NCBI GenBank assembly: GCA_015057635.1
Contig: SVEB01000080.1
Span: forward strand, 1-37,761
Direction: 5' to 3'
Source of the DNA: Lachnospiraceae bacterium
GTDB lineage: Bacteria > Bacillota > Clostridia > Lachnospirales > Lachnospiraceae
Length of the DNA stretch: 37,761 nucleotides
Shown here: positions 31,785 through 37,761 of the stretch, piece after piece
How the letters are laid out: every line of letters starts with the position of its first letter
How positions within the stretch are numbered: position 1 is the stretch's first letter
The notes under the pieces: generated by a model
Databases searched by the model: none
Told to the model about the DNA's origin: nothing
Seen by the model: only the letters and a program-made list of their open reading frames with translations
Made by a program: the position numbers and the translations under genes

Positions 31785-32438
31785 ATGGCATATCAACATA
31801 TTTTATTCGACTTAGACGGGACACTGACCGATTCCAAAGAAGGAATTTTTAAAGGCTTTTTATATGCGCTTTCTGAGTTCGGAATCGCGGTACCGGATTT
31901 AAAGCAGTTAGAGGCAGTGATCGGACCGCCGATTGATCAGTCCTTCCGTCAGTTCTTTGGCTTATCAGAAGAGGATACCGTTGCTGCTGTAAAAATATAC
32001 AGAGAGTATTACAAAGAAACCGGTCTTTATGAAAATGAAGTCTATCCAGGGATTGAAGAGCTGCTTAAAAAGCTTAAGAAGGAAGAGAAGAATCTGCTTG
32101 TGGCAACATCCAAACCGGAACCATTTGCAAGAAGGATCTTAGAGCATTTTGATCTGGCAAAATATTTTACCTTTATTGGGGGAAGCGGACTAAAGGGAGA
32201 GCGAAATTCCAAGACAGAAGTAATCCGTTATGCACTAAAAGAGGCAGGCATTACCGATACAGCGGATGTCGTAATGGTCGGTGACCGAAAACACGATATG
32301 ATCGGAGCACAGGAAACGAATCTTTCTTCCATCGGCGTGTTATATGGTTATGGGGATTCAAAGGAACTGTTGGATGCAGGAGCCGGTCAGCTTGCGAAAG
32401 ATACAGACGAGCTGTTTGATCTGCTCGTGAAGTTGTAA
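31785..32438 (+). CDS. HAD superfamily hydrolase, phosphoglycolate phosphatase-like
   Basis: A 217-residue phosphatase. ATG 31785 has AAGGAG about 9 bases upstream; the frame from 31698 contains the promoter and is not the start. HAD motifs: FDLDGTLTDS near 7-16 (nucleophile Asp and acid Asp), VATSKPEP near 105 (motif II), and the lysine and acidic motif VMVGDRKHDMIGA near 165. The helical cap between motifs I and II places it with Gph/PpaX-type enzymes, which act on small phosphates such as phosphoglycolate. The exact substrate cannot be told from sequence. It is a single gene closed by its own terminator. Confidence 0.88.
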   Translation: MAYQHILFDLDGTLTDSKEGIFKGFLYALSEFGIAVPDLKQLEAVIGPPIDQSFRQFFGLSEEDTVAAVKIYREYYKETGLYENEVYPGIEELLKKLKKEEKNLLVATSKPEPFARRILEHFDLAKYFTFIGGSGLKGERNSKTEVIRYALKEAGITDTADVVMVGDRKHDMIGAQETNLSSIGVLYGYGDSKELLDAGAGQLAKDTDELFDLLVKL

Positions 32439-32493
32439 AAAACATATTCTATCCATACGAATACAGGAAAAAGAACACTTCGGTGTAATAAAG

Positions 32494-32534
32494 TGGCATC
32501 GTCTTAAGACAAGAGTATAGACGATGCCATTTTG
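32494..32534 (+). terminator. Terminator after the HAD phosphatase gene
   Basis: A perfect 10-bp stem TGGCATCGTC (32494-32503) against GACGATGCCA (32520-32529) is followed by a T-rich tail. Confidence 0.85.
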
Positions 32535-32591
32535 TTCGTTACAGAGAATATTTTCTCAAATAAAATGCTTTCTCTTGCAAATAATATGTTG

Positions 32592-32597
32592 TATAAT
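32592..32597 (+). promoter_or_regulatory. Possible -10 box for pepT
   Basis: TATAAT lies 48 bases before the start codon. No -35 hexamer at normal spacing is convincing (TTGCAA lies only 11 bases upstream), so the promoter is only partly defined. Confidence 0.35.
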
Positions 32598-32644
32598 AGA
32601 CCAAAATATAACAAAAAGATGCATTCGGGAAGGAGCCAGACAGC

Positions 32645-33868
32645 ATGGATTTATTAGAAAGATTTTTAAAGTATGTCAGCATAGATACCCAGTCAGTAGA
32701 TGAGATGGAGCAGGTGCCAAGCACAGAGAAGGAAAGAGTGCTTGCGAACCTTTTAGTAGAAGAATTAAAGCAGATCGGCGCAAGCAACGTAAGAATGGAC
32801 GAGGAACACTGCTACGTATATGCGACTATTCCGGCAACAACTGATAAGAAAGTGCCTGCAATCGGTTTCGTGGCTCATATGGATACAGCTCCAGCCCTTA
32901 CCGGGACAAATGTTAAGCCTAATATCGTTAAGAACTACCAGGGCGGCGACATCGTATTAAATAAGGACCTAGGAATCGTGCTTTCTCCAGCACAGTCTCC
33001 ACATTTAAACAGCTGTATCGGAAAAGATATCATCACAACAGACGGAACCACACTTCTTGGTGCGGATGACAAAGCTGGTGTTGCGGAAATCATGACAATG
33101 GCGGAATATCTGATCGCACATCCGGAAATCCCTCATGGAACGATTCAGATCGGTTTCACACCGGATGAAGAAGTAGGACGCGGTGTAGATTTCTTTAATG
33201 TAAAAGAATTTGGTGCAGACTTTGCCTACACAGTAGATGGAGGAACATTAGGAGAACTCGAATACGAGAACTTCAATGCAGCAGGAGCAAAGGTAACAAT
33301 TCACGGCTTAAGCATTCATCCAGGATCTGCAAAAGGCAGAATGGTAAATGCAATTTTACTCGGTATGGAATTCCAGAGCATGATTCCAGTATTCGATAAT
33401 CCAGCCTATACAGAAGGTTATGAAGGCTTCTATCATTTAGATTCCATGTCCGGAACTGTAGATGAGGCGCATCTTGACTATATCATCCGTGATCATGACA
33501 AGGTAAAGTTTGAAGAGAAAAAGGCCAGATTCTTAGCAATTGCTGACTATCTCAATGGAAAATATGGCGAAGGCACATTTGAAGTGGCAATGAAAGATTC
33601 CTACTATAACATGAAAGAAATGGTAGAGCCTCATATGCACCTGATCGACAATGCCAAAAAGGCAATGGAAACCTTAGGAGTCGTTCCGGAAGTAGTACCG
33701 ATCCGAGGCGGCACAGACGGGGCAAGACTATCCTACATGGGACTTCCATGCCCGAACCTCTGCACCGGCGGTGCTAATTTCCATGGCCGCTACGAATATA
33801 TCCCTCTTCAGGATATGCATACAGTTGTAGAACTTCTTCTTGAAATCGTGAAGATTTACGGAAACTAA
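32645..33868 (+). CDS. pepT: Peptidase T (tripeptide aminopeptidase)
   Basis: A 407-residue cytosolic dizinc M20 aminopeptidase that removes the N-terminal residue of tripeptides. Metal and catalytic motifs are complete: [14 protein letters not shown] near 75-88 (His and Asp), [14 protein letters not shown] near 137 (bridging Asp), [11 protein letters not shown] near 172 (catalytic and metal Glu), the [19 protein letters not shown] segment typical of PepT, and [12 protein letters not shown] near the end (metal His). Length is normal. The ATG follows AAGGAG by about 8 bases. The first arm of LHP-F begins 3 bases after the stop, so that element probably forms the 3' end of the mRNA. Confidence 0.96.
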   Translation: MDLLERFLKYVSIDTQSVDEMEQVPSTEKERVLANLLVEELKQIGASNVRMDEEHCYVYATIPATTDKKVPAIGFVAHMDTAPALTGTNVKPNIVKNYQGGDIVLNKDLGIVLSPAQSPHLNSCIGKDIITTDGTTLLGADDKAGVAEIMTMAEYLIAHPEIPHGTIQIGFTPDEEVGRGVDFFNVKEFGADFAYTVDGGTLGELEYENFNAAGAKVTIHGLSIHPGSAKGRMVNAILLGMEFQSMIPVFDNPAYTEGYEGFYHLDSMSGTVDEAHLDYIIRDHDKVKFEEKKARFLAIADYLNGKYGEGTFEVAMKDSYYNMKEMVEPHMHLIDNAKKAMETLGVVPEVVPIRGGTDGARLSYMGLPCPNLCTGGANFHGRYEYIPLQDMHTVVELLLEIVKIYGN

Positions 33869-33871
33869 GGG

Positions 33872-34106
33872 GAGGTCACGGGAAGGCCAGGGCTGACGAC
33901 GGCAGATGGAATTCCAATGTTCGGACGCGAGAGCGTACAAAAATAAGGGGATGTCTTTGATTATCAGACAGGAAAACACTGTCTGCTACTCAAAGACATC
34001 CCCTTATTTTTGTTCGTCTCGAGCCGGACATTCGGAATTCCATCGACCGTCGTTAGCCCTGGCCTTCCCGTGACCTCACAGTGCGGTTCGGTGAACCGCA
34101 CTGTGA
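33872..34106 (+). repeat. LHP-F: complete long nested-hairpin element
   Basis: The outer arms at 33872-33915 and 34034-34077 match at 41 of 44 positions. Core strands are AATGTTCGGACGCGAGA (33916-33932) and TCTCGAGCCGGACATTC (34017-34033): the usual CATGG/CCATG helix is replaced by CGAGA/TCTCG. The inner stem is AAGGGGATGTC with its complement, flanked by A and T runs. The tip is at 33956-33994, loop GAAAACA. The satellite hairpin TCACAGTGCGGTTC/GAACCGCACTGTGA is at 34076-34106 (14 bp, perfect). It starts 3 bases after pepT and is tail-to-tail with LHP-G. Confidence 0.88.
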
Positions 34107-34480
34107 ACGTCACTAGATTGGGGGAGAATGGGGGGGTGACAAAAAAGCATGAAATAAACAGACAAAGCGATTGTGTTAGTGTGTAGTGTTAGGCAAATAT
34201 ACAAATGCGTGAAAGCCGGCGGGACAATTGTGGAAGGAACAAACTCGAGATATTAGATTCAAAGATGATAAGCAGAGGCTAGAAGCCTCCTAAACATACA
34301 ATCTTAGCTAGTATCGTAAGAATTATTTCTACCAGTAATTTCCATGTCATCCCTTTCATCTGCTCCTCTTTTTCACCATTTTACCATTCCATCATTCCAC
34401 CATCCTCCCATTCCGTCCGTCTCACTCCGTCGCTGTCCAGCGCGGAGCATCCGCCAATTGTCAACACTGTTCTGTTTTTT
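34107..34480. other. Gene-free interval between LHP-F and LHP-G
   Basis: No gene is supported. The left end is G-rich on plus (runs of five and seven G near 34120-34140). The right end (34360-34435) is a pyrimidine tract on plus, that is purine-rich on the sense side of LHP-G. A small stem TAGAAGCCTCC region near 34280 is the only other structure. Confidence 0.5.
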
Positions 34481-34742
34481 CATCACAATGCGTTTCGTAC
34501 TTTGAAACGCATTGTGATGTCGCAAGAATCGGAGGAGGGGAGGCGGTGCGGGAGTGGGGGTGTATTTTTCCGGCTGTACGGCATCAAGGCGGACAACAGC
34601 ACGGATTGTTCTTTGAATAGCGGACAGTGTTTTCCTGTCCGATAGGCAAAGAGCAATCCGTGCTGTTGTCCGAGCTTGTGACGAACAGCGGAAAATACAG
34701 CCCCGCTCCCGCACCGCCTCCCCTCCTCCGATTCTTGCGACA
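34481..34742 (-). repeat. LHP-G: complete but divergent long nested-hairpin element
   Basis: Sense strand is minus. The satellite hairpin CATCACAATGCGTTTC/GAAACGCATTGTGATG (16 bp, perfect) is at 34481-34519. Outer arms about 34518-34572 and 34690-34742 pair with few exceptions. The core differs in sequence but keeps CGGACA-type helices and a CAAG/CTTG helix. The inner stem is 19 bp and perfect (34590-34608 with 34654-34672), without a T-run. The tip (34612-34650) reads on minus CGGACAG, GAAAACA, CTGTCCG, a compensated change from CAGACAG/CTGTCTG. It ends 46 bases before the lipoprotein promoter. Confidence 0.82.
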
Positions 34743-34788
34743 CCCCCTAAATAGTACAAAATCACTACCAAAAACACCCAGTATAAAA

Positions 34789-34817
34789 TTGACATATGCG
34801 AAGCGCATTGTTATACT
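34789..34817 (+). promoter_or_regulatory. Promoter of the lipoprotein gene, with a palindrome in the spacer
   Basis: TTGACA at 34789-34794, a 17-base spacer and TATACT at 34812-34817 make a strong promoter. The spacer holds ATGCG-AAG-CGCAT (34796-34808), which could be a repressor site. The repressor is not identified. Confidence 0.8.
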
Positions 34818-34864
34818 CTTTCCTTGTGGACAGACACAAAAAATAGGTAAAGGGAGTATAGTAT

Positions 34865-36169
34865 ATGAAAAGGGATTATAAAAAGAAAGGACTATTATTA
34901 TTCACACTTCTGCTAGTCTTAGCACTAGGAGGCTGTGGAAAGAAAGGGACCGAAGCTGCTTCCAATGAGGGAGTGGAAGCAACCGTAACCGCAGAACCGA
35001 CACAGCCGGAAGAAACTGCAACACCAACCGAAGAACCAGCGGACACACCGACACCGACACCGGAACCAACGAAAGCTTTAAAACCACAGGCAGATGCAAG
35101 TCTTTCTGATGATTTATATCAATTCCAGGTTGCGATCAACGGAGACGTATATACGCTGCCGATGACATTTGAAAAATTCGTATCATACGGATGGGAATAT
35201 CAGGGCGATGGCACACAGACATTAAGCCCAGGTTACTATTTGGCAGCAGAAGTATTTGAAAAAGACGGCCTTCAGATCTATGCAGATATTATTAATATGG
35301 GAATGAATGTGGAAGCGATGTCAGACTGTATCATTGCAGGACTTAACATGGATAAGTTCATGGTAGATGATAACGATGTCACCATCACTTTTGCAAAAGG
35401 GATTGAATATGGCGTTTCTACAATAGAAGACATCAAAAATGCATACGGCACACCAACCGATACATATGAAGGGGAATTATATACCAAGTTAACCTATGAA
35501 TTAGACAGTTACCAGCAGGTAGAATTTTGTGTAGATGCAGAGACGAAAACATTAAATGAATTCGAGATTGAGAACTTTACTGAGACGGAAGAAACCGCAT
35601 CCACAAGCAGCGAAGTAAGCGATGAAGTACCGGAGATTGTTTCAAAATACGTAGTACCGACTGCTTTAGGCGATGATTTCGGCCGCTGTATCGTAGAATA
35701 TGCAGGCAATTTATATCAGCTTCCAGCCCCTGTTTCGGAATTTGAGAAAAATGGCTGGACTGTTATCAAAGACGAAAGCGATAGCGTTGTAAAAGCGAAA
35801 GATTTCGGCTGGGTGACAATGATGAAAGACAATCAGAAGTTAAGCGTGATTGCCAATAACTACGCGGAAAATGCAACGAACATCCATAATTGTTTTGTAA
35901 CATCTGTCGAGGGAGATGATAACGGCACCGACCTTCCAATCACGATTCAGAAGAATATCACAAGAGGCATGACACAGGCAGATTTAGAAAAAGCACTTAC
36001 TGGAACCGAATATGAAAAAGAGGATTCCACAAGCTTTGAGTATTATACCTTTTCCTGCGGATCCGGTGTATTAGATAAAGTCGAGATCGTAGTAAGAAAA
36101 GATGACAAAATCGTTCAGAAAATTACAGTATCCAATAGTCCAAAGACAGAGGAGTTATTTACTTACTAA
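34865..36169 (+). CDS. Two-repeat surface lipoprotein of unknown function
   Basis: A 434-residue exported lipoprotein. The signal peptide GLLLFTLLLVLALGGC places the lipobox Cys near residue 24. A tether of about 50 residues rich in Thr, Pro and Glu (TPTEEPADTPTPTPEPTKA) spans the wall. Two related domains follow: about 80-235 and about 275-430. They share DVYTLPMTFEKFVSYGW against NLYQLPAPVSEFEKNGW and a later short AYGTPT against ALTGTE, so the gene arose by internal duplication. A Glu/Ser/Thr-rich linker joins them. AGGGAG precedes the ATG. No enzyme motif is visible. A binding or envelope role is possible. It has a strong promoter and no clear terminator before the next one. Confidence 0.8.
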   Translation: MKRDYKKKGLLLFTLLLVLALGGCGKKGTEAASNEGVEATVTAEPTQPEETATPTEEPADTPTPTPEPTKALKPQADASLSDDLYQFQVAINGDVYTLPMTFEKFVSYGWEYQGDGTQTLSPGYYLAAEVFEKDGLQIYADIINMGMNVEAMSDCIIAGLNMDKFMVDDNDVTITFAKGIEYGVSTIEDIKNAYGTPTDTYEGELYTKLTYELDSYQQVEFCVDAETKTLNEFEIENFTETEETASTSSEVSDEVPEIVSKYVVPTALGDDFGRCIVEYAGNLYQLPAPVSEFEKNGWTVIKDESDSVVKAKDFGWVTMMKDNQKLSVIANNYAENATNIHNCFVTSVEGDDNGTDLPITIQKNITRGMTQADLEKALTGTEYEKEDSTSFEYYTFSCGSGVLDKVEIVVRKDDKIVQKITVSNSPKTEELFTY

Positions 36170-36194
36170 TATTAGAAAATATTTCAAATTTATG

Positions 36195-36223
36195 TTGACA
36201 ACGCGTTAAACTTCTGCTACACT
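36195..36223 (+). promoter_or_regulatory. Promoter of ilvD (upstream of the T-box)
   Basis: TTGACA at 36195-36200, a 17-base spacer and TACACT at 36218-36223. The RNA starts near 36230 and carries the whole T-box leader. Confidence 0.82.
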
Positions 36224-36229
36224 AAAGTG

Positions 36230-36624
36230 CAATACGATAGAAACAAGAATGCCAAGAGGCAAAGTGTATATAGAAAAGAAGCTTTGACGAGGAGGAGTAC
36301 CTATCAATGGAGGATTAGAGAGAAGGCGGCTGGTGAAAGCCTTACCGAAGTTGATCGTGTGCGGATGCAGGAATGTTGCATGGTATCAGGAGGGGAAGTA
36401 GCCTCTGAGCTTTGAACCGAACATCAGCTGATTAGTAGGCTTCAACGGAATTTCCACCGTTATCAGGATCAGGTATTCTATTGTTGCCTTATAAAGCCCA
36501 AGGATGGGAATAAGTCATACATACTGTACCGGCAAGAGCAGGAAGTACCCTTCCTGAATTTAGGTGGTAACACGGACTTAAAAACGTTCGCCCTAAGCAT
36601 AACGCTTAAGGCGGGCGTTTTTTT
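36230..36624 (+). promoter_or_regulatory. T-box riboswitch controlling ilvD, probable Ile specifier
   Basis: A leader of about 400 bases with T-box hallmarks. Stem I has AGTA (about 36295), AGAGAG, and GGTGAAAG near 36330. The conserved T-box sequence AGGTGGTAACACGG is at 36562-36575. The intrinsic terminator AACGTTCGCCCTAAGC/GCTTAAGGCGGGCGTT is at 36584-36619, followed by T7. The specifier region reads CCGAA-C-ATC-A near 36418-36427, aligning with the GAA-N-codon-A pattern of known T-boxes and giving ATC, isoleucine. Uncharged tRNA-Ile would stabilise the antiterminator and switch on ilvD. The class is certain; the specifier is my reading of the fold. Confidence 0.9.
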
Positions 36625-36735
36625 AGTTGTCAGGAAGTTATTAAAAAAAAAAGAGCGCATATCCATTTTCCAGAAGCATTCTTTGTCTTCTTTCATCGTG
36701 AATTTAATTCTTAGAACAGAAAGGTGTGTATATTC

Positions 36736-37761
36736 ATGAAAAGCGATAGTGTAAAAAAAGGCATGCAGCAGGCTCCTCACAGATCTTTATTCAATGCACT
36801 CGGTCTCACGGAAGAAGAGATGAAACGTCCGTTAGTCGGCATTGTTTCCTCCTATAATGAGATTGTACCGGGTCATATGAACTTGGATAAGATCGTGGAA
36901 GCCGTCAAGTTAGGCGTCGCAATGGCAGGCGGTACTCCAAGAGTATTTCCGGCGATTGCAGTATGTGACGGCATCGCGATGGGCCATGTGGGAATGAAAT
37001 ACTCTCTTGTGACAAGAGATCTGATCGCGGACTCCACCGAAGCAATGGCATTAGCACATGCATTTGATGCACTTGTGATGGTTCCAAACTGTGATAAGAA
37101 TGTGCCGGGACTTTTAATGGCAGCAGCAAGAGTGAACGTACCAACGATTTTTGTAAGCGGCGGGCCAATGCTTGCCGGACATGTGCATGGAAGAAAGAGA
37201 AGTCTGTCAAGTATGTTCGAGGCAGTCGGATCTTATGCAGCAGGAACGATGACGGAAGAAGATGTAAAGGGATTTGAGGAAAATGTTTGTCCGACCTGCG
37301 GTTCCTGTTCCGGAATGTATACGGCAAACAGCATGAACTGTCTGACCGAAGCACTTGGAATGGGACTTCGTGGAAATGGAACGATTCCGGCAGTATACTC
37401 CGAACGAATTCGTCTTGCGAAGTTAGCCGGCATGCAGGTGATGGAACTGTATCGCAATAATATTCGTCCAAGAGACATTATGACAAAGGATGCGTTTATG
37501 AATGCTCTCACTGTGGATATGGCGCTTGGATGTTCTACAAACAGCATGCTGCATCTTCCTGCAATCGCACATGAGGCAGGAGTGGAGCTTGATGTGGATA
37601 TCGCAAATGAGATCAGTGCTAAAACGCCAAACTTATGCCATCTTGCACCAGCCGGCCCTACCTATATGGAAGACTTGAATGAAGCAGGCGGCGTATATGC
37701 GGTTATGAAGGAGTTAACAAAGCTTGATTTATTACATACTGATTTAATCACCGTTACCGGA
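36736..37761 (+). CDS. ilvD: Dihydroxy-acid dehydratase (partial, runs off the window)
   Basis: The first 342 codons of IlvD, open to the window end. The enzyme dehydrates 2,3-dihydroxy-isovalerate and -methylvalerate, the step before the last in valine and isoleucine synthesis, using an Fe-S cluster. Visible motifs: [19 protein letters not shown] at the start, [15 protein letters not shown], the cluster-ligand Cys in [10 protein letters not shown] near 120, the [19 protein letters not shown] signature near 190, and [19 protein letters not shown] near 265. ATG 36736 has AAAGGTG upstream. Transcription is controlled by the T-box. The C-terminal 210 or so residues lie outside the window. Confidence 0.97.
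   Translation, partial: MKSDSVKKGMQQAPHRSLFNALGLTEEEMKRPLVGIVSSYNEIVPGHMNLDKIVEAVKLGVAMAGGTPRVFPAIAVCDGIAMGHVGMKYSLVTRDLIADSTEAMALAHAFDALVMVPNCDKNVPGLLMAAARVNVPTIFVSGGPMLAGHVHGRKRSLSSMFEAVGSYAAGTMTEEDVKGFEENVCPTCGSCSGMYTANSMNCLTEALGMGLRGNGTIPAVYSERIRLAKLAGMQVMELYRNNIRPRDIMTKDAFMNALTVDMALGCSTNSMLHLPAIAHEAGVELDVDIANEISAKTPNLCHLAPAGPTYMEDLNEAGGVYAVMKELTKLDLLHTDLITVTG

Noticed and set aside
14325-34742. CRISPR array or tandem repeat explanation for the recurring core
   Set aside because: Copies are kilobases apart, in both orientations and each is an inverted repeat. There are no regularly spaced spacers and no cas genes.
22297-34742. Retron or group II intron explanation for the long hairpins
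   Set aside because: No reverse transcriptase gene lies in the window, and I see no intron domain V or branching-guanosine layout. It remains possible that such a gene acts from elsewhere.
36227-36415. Short frame within the ilvD leader
   Set aside because: It lies entirely in T-box stem I, and its translation has no protein-like character.
36478-37547. Minus-strand frames opposite ilvD
   Set aside because: They are shadows of the ilvD coding sequence, which is open to the window end and has complete family motifs.

Overview
The window looks like chromosome of a low-to-mid GC Firmicute, most likely a Lachnospiraceae-type clostridium. The grounds are a fused 1276-residue PurL with a built-in glutaminase, a DUF4317 protein, AzlCD, heterodimeric ABC exporters, a T-box leader on ilvD, strong AGGAGG ribosome sites and TTGACA-17-TATAAT type promoters. 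Genus cannot be fixed from the sequence alone. The window opens inside leuC and closes inside ilvD, so both ends are branched-chain amino acid biosynthesis.

Layout. 1-1.4 kb: end of leuC, leuD, a DUF4176 protein, terminator. 1.4-5.8 kb: MarR regulator plus a two-subunit ABC exporter, with a promoter and palindromic operator in front. 5.9-7.8 kb: two AstE/AspA-family proteins, the second lacking key residues. 7.9-10.2 kb: PrsA-like lipoprotein foldase and AzlCD. 10.3-12.3 kb: MarR regulator plus MATE exporter. 12.4-14.2 kb (minus): ABC-F ATPase with a terminator in its leader. 14.7-18.0 kb (minus): AlkD-like protein, LysR regulator, MraY homologue. 18.4-22.3 kb: purL. 23.2-27.4 kb (minus): two tandem GT2-GT4 glycosyltransferases, the second apparently starting at ACG. 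27.6-28.9 kb (minus): DUF4317. 29.1-33.9 kb: exonuclease III, two overlapping flavodoxin-like proteins, a HAD phosphatase, peptidase T. 34.8-36.2 kb: two-repeat lipoprotein. 36.2-37.8 kb: T-box and ilvD. Efflux and target-protection genes are concentrated in the left third.

The most striking content is not a gene. Seven intergenic loci (named LHP-A to LHP-G here) carry very long nested hairpins. Each has outer arms of about 44-85 bp that are unrelated from copy to copy but nearly perfect inverted repeats within a copy. Inside these sit a shared core (AATGTTCGGACGCATGG ... CCATGAGCCGGACATT), a variable inner stem, and in five copies a shared tip (CAGACAG, a 7-nt A-rich loop, CTGTCTG, between 4-nt YTAT and CTAY strands). 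Helices change in a compensatory way while internal loops stay fixed. Four copies add a small satellite hairpin on the same side. Five copies begin at or next to the stop codon of a gene on the same strand, and six copies form three tail-to-tail pairs, one pair enclosing the AlkD-like gene. I do not recognise this family. It may be a structured RNA, a compound terminator or a non-autonomous palindromic mobile element.
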